Assembly (NCBI RefSeq): GCF_013408985.1
Contig: NZ_JACBZT010000001.1
Location: forward strand, 5,312,836 to 5,376,835
Origin: Petropleomorpha daqingensis
GTDB taxonomy: Bacteria > Actinomycetota > Actinomycetes > Mycobacteriales > Geodermatophilaceae
Direction: 5' to 3'
Length of the DNA stretch: 64,000 nucleotides
Below the pieces are notes generated by a model. That model saw only the letters and a list, made by a program, of their open reading frames with translations, had not been told where the DNA came from and did no database searches. This document shows, in pieces, positions 43,041 through 51,067 of the stretch (positions within the stretch are counted from its first letter, which is position 1; each line of letters starts with the position of its first letter). The translations under genes and the position numbers were made by a program.

Positions 43041-44068
43041 CGCAGTCCCGCGCCGGGCGCCACGAGCACCTTGCCGGCGATCTCGCCCCGGGTCAGCCGG
43101 GGGACGACGGCCGCCACCTCGTCCAGGGACACGTCGTCCGGCTCGAGCAGCTCCTCGACCGGGAGCCGGCCCGAGGCCAGGAGCGCGATCGCCTCGGCGA
43201 ACTCGGCGCGCGAGTAGTCGACCGAGCCGGTCACCGTGGTCTCGGTGAGGGTGAGCTGCCGGGCGTCGAAGGCCGGCCGCGCGCCCGCGCCGATCCCGAC
43301 GAGCACCATCGTGCCGCCGCGGGCGAGCGAGCCCACCGCCTGCTCCATCACGTCCACCCGGCCCGAGCACTCCACCACGACGGCGTACGGGCCGTCCGGT
43401 ACCGCGGTCGCGCCGGGCTCCCACGCCTCCTGCGCGCCGATGCGCAGCGCCCGTTCCCGGCGCACGGCGCTGGGCTCGCTGACCGTGACCCCGGCGCCGA
43501 GGTCGGCGAGGACCGCCACCGCCAGCATCCCGATCGACCCGGCCCCCGTGACCAGGGCGCGGTCGCCGGGCCGCGCGCCGCCGCGGCGTACCGCCCGCAG
43601 CGCGATGGCGAGGGTCTCGGCGAGGGCGGCGGTCCGCAGGTCGAGGCCGTCGGGCACGCGGAACAGCTGCCCGGCGTCCACCCGCCGGAACGTCGCCCAC
43701 GACCCGTTGCCGGCCCCGCCGCGCACCGGCTCGACCCGGCACAGGTGCGGCGTGCCGGCCAGGCACGGCGGGCAGGCGCCGCAGCCGAGGCCCGGACCGC
43801 CGACCACGCGATCCCCGGGCGTCCAGCCCTCGACGTCCTCCCCCACGGCGACCACCACACCCGAGTACTCGTGGCCGAGCACCACCGGGCCGTGCCCGAT
43901 CCGGCCGGCCACGTGGTGCAGGTCGGTCCCGCAGATGCCGCAGTGGCTGATCCGCACGAGGGCGTCACCGCGGCCGAGCTCGGGCACCGGCACCCGCTCG
44001 ACGACCAGCGTGCCGTCGTCGCGGCAGACCAGCGCCGCCATCGCCGACGGCAGGTCAGATGCGGACAC
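43037..44068 (-). CDS. Zinc-dependent medium-chain alcohol dehydrogenase (polyol type)
   Basis: The 343-residue MDR enzyme has the catalytic-zinc residues (HCGICGTDLHH near residue 42 and GHEYSG), the structural-zinc cysteines CGACPPCLAGTPHLC (near residue 95) and the NAD motif VTGAGSIGMLA near 172. It resembles sorbitol/threonine dehydrogenases acting on sugar alcohols or sugars; substrate is not definable. GTG 44066-44068 overlaps the end of the upstream SDR gene by 14 bases, so it is the last gene of the FAH-SDR-ADH operon. Confidence 0.9.
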   Translation of the reverse strand: MSASDLPSAMAALVCRDDGTLVVERVPVPELGRGDALVRISHCGICGTDLHHVAGRIGHGPVVLGHEYSGVVVAVGEDVEGWTPGDRVVGGPGLGCGACPPCLAGTPHLCRVEPVRGGAGNGSWATFRRVDAGQLFRVPDGLDLRTAALAETLAIALRAVRRGGARPGDRALVTGAGSIGMLAVAVLADLGAGVTVSEPSAVRRERALRIGAQEAWEPGATAVPDGPYAVVVECSGRVDVMEQAVGSLARGGTMVLVGIGAGARPAFDARQLTLTETTVTGSVDYSRAEFAEAIALLASGRLPVEELLEPDDVSLDEVAAVVPRLTRGEIAGKVLVAPGAGLR

Positions 44069-44795
44069 TCGTCATCCCGCCGTCGACCCGCAGGATGCTG
44101 CCGGTGGTGGATCCGGCCGAGGGTGAGGCCAGCGAGGCGACCGCGAACGCGACCTCGTCGGCGGTGACCAGCCGCCCGATCGGCTGCCGGGCGCGCAACG
44201 CCACCGCGGCGGCCTCGGGGTCGTCGGCCGCGGCCAGCAGCCGGCCCACCCAGGGGGTGTCGGCGGTGCCCGGGGCCACCGCGTTGACCCGGATGCCCTC
44301 GGCGGCGTGGTCGGCGGCCATCGCGAGGGTGAGGGCCAGGACGGCGCCCTTGCTGGCGCTGTAGAGGGCGCGCTGGCGGACACCGACGAAGGCGACGGCG
44401 GAGCACATGTTCACCACGGCCGCGGCCCGGGAGGCGCGCAGGTGCGGCAGCGCCGCGCGGGTGACCCGGGCCATCGCGGTGACGTTGACGTCGAGCACCC
44501 GTGCCCACTCGGCGTCGTCGTTCTGCGCGACGTCGCCGACCGCCCCGATCCCGGCGTTGTTGACCACGACGTCCAGGCCGCCCAGCCGCTCGACGGTGGT
44601 CGCCACCGCCCGGTCCACCTGCCCGGCGTCGGTGACGTCGCAGTCGAGCGCCAGCGCTCCCTCCGGCACCGTTGTGGTCTCCCGGTCCAGGACGGCGACG
44701 CGCGCGCCGCGGTCCAGCAGGTGCCGCGCGGTGGCCGCGCCGATACCGCTCGCGCCGCCGGTGACCAGGGCGACCAGCCCGTCGAAGTCGTTCAC
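44055..44795 (-). CDS. SDR dehydrogenase, possible 2-keto-3-deoxy-pentonate/fuconate 4-dehydrogenase
   Basis: The 246-residue SDR has VTGGASGIGAATA, NNAGIGAVG, the catalytic CSAVAFVGVRQRALYSASKGA with Ser, Tyr and Lys intact, and VDGGMTSVRI at the end. It is translated with the upstream FAH hydrolase (GTGA overlap). In L-fucose, L-rhamnose and pentose nonphosphorylating pathways, an SDR oxidises the 2-keto-3-deoxy acid at C4 to the 2,4-diketo acid that the FAH hydrolase then splits. This pairing is the main reason for the proposed role; the sequence alone would only say SDR. Confidence 0.9.
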   Translation of the reverse strand: MNDFDGLVALVTGGASGIGAATARHLLDRGARVAVLDRETTTVPEGALALDCDVTDAGQVDRAVATTVERLGGLDVVVNNAGIGAVGDVAQNDDAEWARVLDVNVTAMARVTRAALPHLRASRAAAVVNMCSAVAFVGVRQRALYSASKGAVLALTLAMAADHAAEGIRVNAVAPGTADTPWVGRLLAAADDPEAAAVALRARQPIGRLVTADEVAFAVASLASPSAGSTTGSILRVDGGMTSVRI

Positions 44796-45652
44796 CGGGG
44801 ACCCACGACGGACTGCCGCTGCGCGCCGAGCCCGGTGATGCCCAGCTCCACCACGTCGCCGGGCTGCAGCCAGACCGGCGGGTCGAAGCCCATCCCCACG
44901 CCGGGCGGGGTGCCGGTGTTGATCAGGTCGCCGGGCTCCATCACGAGGAACTGGCTCAGGTAGTGCACGATCACGTAGGGGTCGAACACCATCGTCCTGG
45001 TGTTGCCGGTCTGCCGGCGCACCCCGTTGACGTCGAGCCACATGTCCAGGGCCAGGACGTCGTCGATCTCGTCGGAGGTCACCAGCCACGGGCCGGCCGG
45101 GTTGAACGTCTCGGCGGACTTGCCCTTCACCCACTGGCCGGCGCGCTCCATCTGGAAGGCCCGCTCGCTGACGTCGTTGACCACGCAGAAGCCCGCGATG
45201 GCGTCCCGCGCCTCCTCGGGCGAGTCGAGGTAGCTGGTCCGCCGGCCGATGACGACGCCGAGCTCGACCTCCCAGTCGGCCTTGGTCGAGCCGCGCGGGA
45301 TGCGCACGTCGTCGTCCGGGCCGATCAGGGTGTTGGGCGACTTGGTGAACAGGATCGGCTCGGCCGGCACGGCCTGGCCGGTCTCCGCGGCGTGGTCGCG
45401 GTAGTTGAGCCCGATGCACAGGATCTGGTGCGGCCGGGCGATGGGGGCGCCGATCCGCTCGCCGGCGAACCGGGAGACCTGGCCGGCCGCCGCCCGGTCG
45501 GCGACCACCGGCCGGATGCGGTCCGGTCCCCCGCTGCCGAAGAACGACTCGTCGAAGTCGCCGACGACGTCGGACAGGTCGACGTAGGTGTCCTCGTCGA
45601 CGCGCGCAGCAGGCTTCTCGGCGCCGGGCGCGCCGATGCGGAGGAGGTGCAC
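44792..45652 (-). CDS. FAH family hydrolase (2,4-diketo-3-deoxy sugar acid type)
   Basis: The 286-residue protein matches the fumarylacetoacetate hydrolase family: N-terminal domain MHLLRIGAPGAEKP, then the catalytic part ILCIGLNYRDHAAETG, FTKSPNTLIGPDD, the metal ligands in WEVELGVVIGR and FCVVNDVSER, and NTGTPPGVGMG. Length and sequence type are those of 2,4-didehydro-3-deoxy-L-rhamnonate or L-fuconate hydrolases, which cleave a 2,4-diketo sugar acid to pyruvate plus a hydroxy acid. GTG 45650-45652 follows CAGGAG. It opens a three-gene operon with the SDR and the zinc alcohol dehydrogenase. Confidence 0.88.
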   Translation of the reverse strand: MHLLRIGAPGAEKPAARVDEDTYVDLSDVVGDFDESFFGSGGPDRIRPVVADRAAAGQVSRFAGERIGAPIARPHQILCIGLNYRDHAAETGQAVPAEPILFTKSPNTLIGPDDDVRIPRGSTKADWEVELGVVIGRRTSYLDSPEEARDAIAGFCVVNDVSERAFQMERAGQWVKGKSAETFNPAGPWLVTSDEIDDVLALDMWLDVNGVRRQTGNTRTMVFDPYVIVHYLSQFLVMEPGDLINTGTPPGVGMGFDPPVWLQPGDVVELGITGLGAQRQSVVGPR

Positions 45653-45744
45653 GGAATCTCCTGGAACTGGTGGTCGCGGTCAGCGGGCGGCCCCGGCGTT
45701 GCCGAAGCTAGACCAACCGTATTGGCAGGTGAAAGGGTCGCGCC

Positions 45745-47454
45745 GTGGCACTCCGCAGCGCCCGGTGGTACGCCGGCGACGACCGCAACACCTACATCCA
45801 CCGCGCGTGGATGCGCCGCGGCGTCCCCTCCGACGGCTTCGACCGGCCGCAGATCGCCATCGCCAACACCGCCTCGGACCTGGTGCCCTGCAACCGGCAC
45901 CTCAGCGACGTGGCAGCGGCCGTGCGCGACGGTGTCCACGCCGCCGGCGGCACGCCCCTGGAACTGCCGGTGCTCGGCCTCGGCGAGACGAACGTGCGGC
46001 CCACCGCGATGCTCTGGCGCAACCTCGCCGCGATGGAGATGGAGGAGATGTTCCGCGCCAACCCGGTCGACGGGCTGGTGCTCCTCGGCGGCTGCGACAA
46101 GACGATCCCGGCGCTGCTGATGGCCGCGTCCTCGGTCGACCTGCCGGCGGTCGTCGTCCCGGGTGGGCCGATGCTGACCGGCACCTTCCGCGGGGTGCCG
46201 CTGGGGTGCGGCACCGACGTGTGGCGGCTGTCGGAGGAGGTCCGGGCCGGCACGCTGTCCGCGGAGCAGTTCACGAAGTCCGAGTCGGCGATGATCCGCT
46301 CCCGCGGGCACTGCAACACGATGGGCACCGCGTCGACGATGGCCCTGGTCGCCGAGGCCCTGGGCACCGTCGTCCCCGGGGTGGCCGGCACGCCGGCCGC
46401 CGACAGCCGGCTGCTCGAGGCCGCGCACGGCACCGGCCGGCTGGTCGTCGACCTGGTCACCTGCGACCGCCGGCCCTCGACCTTCCTCACCAAGGCGTCG
46501 TTCTCCAACGCCATCGTCGCTCTGGCCGCCATCGGTGGCTCCACCAACGCCGTCGTGCACCTGCTGGCGATCGCCGGCCGGCTGGGCATCGACCTGAGCC
46601 TCGACGACTTCGACCGCATCGGCTCGGGCGTGCCGGTGCTGGTCGACCTGCAGCCGGCCGGCCGGTTCCTCATGGAGGACTTCCACCGCGCCGGCGGCCT
46701 GCTCGCCGTGCTGCGCGAGGTCCGCGACCTGCTCGACCCGACGGCGCTCACCGTCACCGGCAAGCCGCTGGTCGACTACCTCGACGACGCCCCGATCTGG
46801 GACGCCGAGGTCATCCGCCCGCGCCACGACCCGCTCGTCGACCACGGCGGCATCGCCGTCCTGCGCGGCAACCTCGCCCCCAGTGGCGCGGTCATCAAGC
46901 CCGCCGCGGCGTCGCCCGAGCTGATGCGCCACCGCGGGCGGGCCGTCGTCTTCGACTCGATCGAGGACTTCCACGCCCGCATCGACGACCCCGACCTCGA
47001 CGTCACCGCCGACTCGGTGCTGGTGCTGCGCGGCTGCGGGCCGAAGGGCTACCCGGGCATGCCCGAGGTGTCGAACATGCCCTTGCCCAAGAAGCTGCTC
47101 GAGGCCGGCGTCCGCGACATGGTCCGGATCTGCGACGGCCGCATGAGCGGCACCGCGTACGGCACCGTCGTCCTGCACGTCGCGCCCGAGGCGGCCGCCG
47201 GCGGCCCGCTCGCGCTGGTCCGCACCGGCGACGTCATCAGCCTGGACGTCGAGGCCCGCCGGATCGACGTCGAGGTGGACGACGCCGAGCTGGCCGCGCG
47301 CACGCCCAACGAGGCCACCGTCGCCGGCTTCGCCAACCCGGCCCGCGGCTGGGAGCGGCTCTACGTCGACCACGTGGGGCAGGCCGACACCGGCGCCGAC
47401 CTGGACTTCCTCGTCGGCGCCAGCGGCTCCGAGGTGAGCCGCGAGTCGCACTGA
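45745..47454 (+). CDS. Pentonate dehydratase, IlvD/EDD family (L-arabinonate dehydratase-like)
   Basis: The 569-residue [2Fe-2S] enzyme carries Cys49 (LVPCNRHL), Cys117 (GGCDKT) and Cys190 (GHCNTMGTAST), each exactly ten residues earlier than Cys59, Cys127 and Cys200 of the Rhizobium L-arabinonate dehydratase as I remember it. Other matches are AIGGSTNAVVHLLAIAGR, VLRGNLAPSGAVIKP, GPKGYPGMPEVSNM and the C-terminal ADTGADLDFLVGASG. It dehydrates a sugar acid such as L-arabinonate or D-xylonate to the 2-keto-3-deoxy acid. It is translationally close (13 bases) to the alpha-xylosidase and divergent from the FAH operon. The GTG at 45745 has a GAAAGGG ahead of it. Confidence 0.92.
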   Translation: MALRSARWYAGDDRNTYIHRAWMRRGVPSDGFDRPQIAIANTASDLVPCNRHLSDVAAAVRDGVHAAGGTPLELPVLGLGETNVRPTAMLWRNLAAMEMEEMFRANPVDGLVLLGGCDKTIPALLMAASSVDLPAVVVPGGPMLTGTFRGVPLGCGTDVWRLSEEVRAGTLSAEQFTKSESAMIRSRGHCNTMGTASTMALVAEALGTVVPGVAGTPAADSRLLEAAHGTGRLVVDLVTCDRRPSTFLTKASFSNAIVALAAIGGSTNAVVHLLAIAGRLGIDLSLDDFDRIGSGVPVLVDLQPAGRFLMEDFHRAGGLLAVLREVRDLLDPTALTVTGKPLVDYLDDAPIWDAEVIRPRHDPLVDHGGIAVLRGNLAPSGAVIKPAAASPELMRHRGRAVVFDSIEDFHARIDDPDLDVTADSVLVLRGCGPKGYPGMPEVSNMPLPKKLLEAGVRDMVRICDGRMSGTAYGTVVLHVAPEAAAGGPLALVRTGDVISLDVEARRIDVEVDDAELAARTPNEATVAGFANPARGWERLYVDHVGQADTGADLDFLVGASGSEVSRESH

Positions 47455-47467
47455 CGAGGGGCCCGCG

Positions 47468-49768
47468 ATGAAGTTCAACGACGGCTACTGGCTGCTGCGC
47501 GAGGGCGTGAGCGCCCGGTACGCCACCGAGACCCTCGACGTGGGGACGACGCCGGACAGCGCCTCGCTCGCCGTCCTGACCCGGCGGGTGGAGCACCGCG
47601 GCTCGGTGCTCAACGCGCCGACGATCACCGTCGAGCTGTCGGCACCCGCGCCGGACGTGATCTCGGTGCGAGCGCACCACTTCCGGCCGGTCGGGCCGGA
47701 CCCGGTGGCCTTCGAGCTGACCCCCTCGCCGGCCGAGGTGACGGTGGCCGAGGACGGCGGCCCCGTCCGGCTCACGTCCGGGCGGCTGACCGCCGAGGCG
47801 ACCACGACCGGCCCGTGGGGTCTGCGCTTCCTCGGCGACGGCGTCCCGCTCACCGGGTCGGGGTTCAAGTCGCTGGCCTCGATGAGCACCCCCGAGGGCG
47901 AGTTCATGGCCGAGCGGCTCTCGCTGCCGGTCGGCGCGCACGTCTACGGCTTCGGCGAGCGGTTCACCCCGTTCGTGAAGAACGGCCAGGTCGTCGACAC
48001 CTGGAACGAGGACGGCGGGACGGCCAGCGAGCAGGCGTACAAGACGGTCCCCTTCTTCCTCACCGACGCCGGCTACGGGGTGTTCGTCAACTCGCCGGCA
48101 CGGGTGTCCTTCGAGGTGGCCTCCGAGGTGGTCTCCACCGTCTCGTTCTCGGTGCCGGGCGAGCAGTTGGAGTACCTCGTCGTCCACGGGCCGACCCCGG
48201 CGGAGATCCTGCGGAAGTACACCGCGCTGACCGGCCGGCCCGCGCTGCCCCCGCGCTGGTCGTTCGGCCTGTGGCTGTCCACCTCGTTCACCACCGACTA
48301 CGACGAGGCCACGGTCACCTCCTTCGTCGACGGCATGGCACAGCGGGACCTGCCGCTGTCGGTCGTCCACTTCGACTGCTACTGGATGCGCGCGCTGCAC
48401 TGGTGCGACTTCGAGTGGGACCGGCGCGCGTTCCCCGAGCCGGAGAAGATGCTGGCCCGCCTCGGCGAGCGCGGGCTGCGGCGCAGCGTCTGGATCAACC
48501 CCTACATCGGCCAGCGGTCACCGCTGTTCGCCGAGGCGGCCGAGGCCGGGTACCTGCTGCGCCGGCCGGACGGCAGGGTCTGGCAGTGGGACCTCTGGGT
48601 CGCGGGCATGGGCATCGTCGACTTCACCAACCCGGACGCCCGCGAGTGGTTCGCCGGCAAGGTGCGCGCCGTGCTCGCCTCCGGGGTGGACGCGGTCAAG
48701 ACCGACTTCGGCGAGCGCATCCCGACCGACGTCGTGTGGTTCGACGGGTCGGACCCCGGCCGGATGCACAACTACTACGCCTACCTCTACAACCGGACGG
48801 TGTTCGAGGCGATCGAGAGCGTCCGGGGCAGCGGCGAGGCCGTCCTCTACGCCCGGTCGGCGACCGTGGGCGGGCAGCGGTTCCCGGTGCACTGGGGCGG
48901 CGACTGCGAGTCGACCTACACCGCGATGGCCGAGTCGCTGCGGGGTGGGCTCTCGCTCGGGCTGGGCGGCTTCGGGTTCTGGAGCCACGACATCGGCGGC
49001 TTCGAGGGCACTCCCGGGGCCGGGCTGTTCAAGCGGTGGGTGGCGTTCGGGCTGCTCTCCTCGCACTCCCGGCTGCACGGCTCGGACTCCTACCGGGTGC
49101 CCTGGGCCTTCGACGACGAGGCGGTCGAGGTCACGCGGCGCTTCGCGCGGCTGAAGAACTCCCTCATGCCCTACCTGTGGGCGGCCGCGGTGCAGGCGCA
49201 CACCGAGGGCATCCCGGTGATGCGGGCGATGCTGCTGGAGTTCCCCACCGATCGGACGGCGGCGTTCCTCGACCAGCAGTACATGCTCGGGCCGGACCTG
49301 CTGGTCGCCCCGGTGTTCTCCGACGAGGGCGACCTCGACGTCTACGTGCCGGAGGGGACCTGGACCAGCTACCTCGACGTCGCGCCGGTCACCGGTCCCG
49401 GCTGGGTGCGGCAGCGGCACGGCTTCGACTCGCTGCCGCTGCTGGTCCGCCCCGGCGCGGTGGTGCCGGTCGGCGGGCGGACCGACCGGCCGGACTACGA
49501 CGACGCGGTTGCGCCCACCTTCGAGGTGTTCGGCCTCGGCGACGGCGAGCAGACCGCCGTCCGCCTCTTCGACGGCGCAGGTGCCGAGCAGGTCGTGGTC
49601 GAGGTGTCGCGGACCGGTGACCGGCTCCGTGGCGTCGTCACGCGAGGCCTCGAGCACCTCGTGGAGGGCTGGACGCTGCGCTGGGTGACCGGCCCACTGG
49701 GCGCGGACCGGGGTCCGGCCGTGGTTGCCGCCGCCGGGGAGGCCGAGGCGACCCTCGCCCTGGGCTGA
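47468..49768 (+). CDS. Alpha-xylosidase, GH31 (YicI type)
   Basis: The 766-residue cytoplasmic GH31 enzyme has the nucleophile in KTDFGERIP (Asp413; Asp416 in E. coli YicI) and the acid/base in WGGDCES (Asp479; Asp482 in YicI), plus VVHFDCYWM and YGFGERFTPFVK, which are YicI-type features. It removes terminal alpha-xylose, for example from isoprimeverose of xyloglucan. There is no signal peptide, so the substrate must be imported, presumably by the island transporter. ATG 47468 follows GAGGGGCC, 13 bases after the dehydratase stop. Confidence 0.93.
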   Translation: MKFNDGYWLLREGVSARYATETLDVGTTPDSASLAVLTRRVEHRGSVLNAPTITVELSAPAPDVISVRAHHFRPVGPDPVAFELTPSPAEVTVAEDGGPVRLTSGRLTAEATTTGPWGLRFLGDGVPLTGSGFKSLASMSTPEGEFMAERLSLPVGAHVYGFGERFTPFVKNGQVVDTWNEDGGTASEQAYKTVPFFLTDAGYGVFVNSPARVSFEVASEVVSTVSFSVPGEQLEYLVVHGPTPAEILRKYTALTGRPALPPRWSFGLWLSTSFTTDYDEATVTSFVDGMAQRDLPLSVVHFDCYWMRALHWCDFEWDRRAFPEPEKMLARLGERGLRRSVWINPYIGQRSPLFAEAAEAGYLLRRPDGRVWQWDLWVAGMGIVDFTNPDAREWFAGKVRAVLASGVDAVKTDFGERIPTDVVWFDGSDPGRMHNYYAYLYNRTVFEAIESVRGSGEAVLYARSATVGGQRFPVHWGGDCESTYTAMAESLRGGLSLGLGGFGFWSHDIGGFEGTPGAGLFKRWVAFGLLSSHSRLHGSDSYRVPWAFDDEAVEVTRRFARLKNSLMPYLWAAAVQAHTEGIPVMRAMLLEFPTDRTAAFLDQQYMLGPDLLVAPVFSDEGDLDVYVPEGTWTSYLDVAPVTGPGWVRQRHGFDSLPLLVRPGAVVPVGGRTDRPDYDDAVAPTFEVFGLGDGEQTAVRLFDGAGAEQVVVEVSRTGDRLRGVVTRGLEHLVEGWTLRWVTGPLGADRGPAVVAAAGEAEATLALG

Positions 49769-49801
49769 CGTTCTTGGCCGGCGTTGCGCTTGGCCGCCGC
49801 T

Positions 49802-49847
49802 GTTACCAGCGGGTAACTTGTGCTCCGTCGGTCCCTACCGGCCGGTA
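49802..49847. promoter_or_regulatory. Two palindromes in the fadA promoter
   Basis: GTTACC-AGCG-GGTAAC (49802-49817) is a perfect 6-4-6 inverted repeat and TACCGGCCGGTA (49836-49847) is a perfect 12-base palindrome, which continues into GGTAACC. Both contain the GGTA/TACC half-site, spaced about 32 bases centre to centre, three helical turns. They end 14 bases before the thiolase ATG. A TetR-type fatty-acid regulator binding both would fit. Confidence 0.65.
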
Positions 49848-49861
49848 ACCACGGAGGTCTC

Positions 49862-51067
49862 ATGTCCCGCTCCCTGCGCGAGGTCGTCTTCGTCGACGGC
49901 GTGCGCACCCCGTTCGGCAAGGCCGGCCCGAAGGGTCTCTACGCCGAGACGCGCGCCGACGACCTGGTCGTGCGCTGCATCCGCGAGCTCCTGCGCCGCA
50001 ACCCGGCACTGCCGGCCGACCGCGTCGACGAGGTCGCCATCGCCGCGACCACGCAGATCGGCGACCAGGGCCTGACCATCGGGCGCACCGCGGCGCTGCT
50101 GGCCGGCCTGCCGAAGAGCGTGCCCGGCTACGCCATCGACCGGATGTGCGCCGGCGCGATGACCGCCGTGACGACCACCGCCTCCGGCATCGCGTTCGGC
50201 GCCTACGACGTCGCCATCGCCGGCGGCGTCGAGCACATGGGCCGCCACCCGATGGGCGAGGGCGTCGACCCCAACCCGCGGATCATCAGCGAGAAGCTGG
50301 TCGACCCGTCCGCGCTGGTCATGGGCTCGACGGCGGAGAACCTGCACGACCGCTTCCCGCACCTGACCAAGGAGCGCGCCGACGCCTTCGCGGTGGCCAG
50401 CCAGCAGAAGTACGCCAAGGCGGTCGCCAACGGGCAGATCGGCCCGGAGCTGGTGACCGTCGCCACCCGCTCGGCCGAGAACGGCTGGGGCCTGGCCACC
50501 GTGGACGAGCCGCCCCGACCGGGCACCACCGTCGAGGGCCTGGCCACGCTGAAGACGCCGTTCCGCCCGCACGGGCACGTGACCGCCGGCAACGCCGCGG
50601 GGCTCAACGACGGCGCCACCGCGTGCCTGCTCGCCGACGAGGAGACCGCCCGCGAGCTCGGCCTGCCGATCGGCATGCGGCTGGTCGGCTATGGCTTCGC
50701 CGGCGTCGAGCCCGAGGTCATGGGCGTCGGCCCGGTGCCCTCCACCGAGAAGGCGCTGGCCCGCACCGGCCTGTCCATCGAGGACATCGGCCTGTTCGAG
50801 CTCAACGAGGCCTTCGCCGTCCAGGTGCTGGCCTTCCTCGACCACTTCGGCATCGCCGACGACGACGAGCGGGTCAACCCGTGGGGCGGCGCGATCGCCG
50901 TCGGCCACCCGCTGGCCTCCTCCGGCGTGCGGCTGATGACCCAGCTGTCCCGCCAGTTCGCCGAGCGGCCCGACGTCCGCTACGGCCTGACCGCCATGTG
51001 CGTGGGCCTGGGCATGGGCGCCTCGGTCATCTGGGAGAACCCGAACTGGGAAGGGGCTGCGGAATGA
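49862..51067 (+). CDS. fadA: Acetyl-CoA C-acyltransferase (thiolase, beta-oxidation)
   Basis: The 401-residue thiolase has the active-site Cys in DRMCAGAMTA near residue 89, the GHPLASSG histidine near 353 and the second Cys in AMCVGLGMG. It cleaves 3-ketoacyl-CoA, the last beta-oxidation step, in complex with the FadB-type protein encoded next (ATGA overlap at 51064-51067). ATG 49862 is chosen with GGAGG just upstream. In related actinobacteria this gene pair follows the RNase D gene directly, so the sugar island was inserted between them. Confidence 0.95.
   Translation: MSRSLREVVFVDGVRTPFGKAGPKGLYAETRADDLVVRCIRELLRRNPALPADRVDEVAIAATTQIGDQGLTIGRTAALLAGLPKSVPGYAIDRMCAGAMTAVTTTASGIAFGAYDVAIAGGVEHMGRHPMGEGVDPNPRIISEKLVDPSALVMGSTAENLHDRFPHLTKERADAFAVASQQKYAKAVANGQIGPELVTVATRSAENGWGLATVDEPPRPGTTVEGLATLKTPFRPHGHVTAGNAAGLNDGATACLLADEETARELGLPIGMRLVGYGFAGVEPEVMGVGPVPSTEKALARTGLSIEDIGLFELNEAFAVQVLAFLDHFGIADDDERVNPWGGAIAVGHPLASSGVRLMTQLSRQFAERPDVRYGLTAMCVGLGMGASVIWENPNWEGAAE

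Noticed and set aside
45710..45735. ATACGGT shared between the FAH/dehydratase divergent region and the 40790s as a common operator
   Set aside because: The match is only seven bases and the two copies are placed differently relative to starts, so chance is sufficient.
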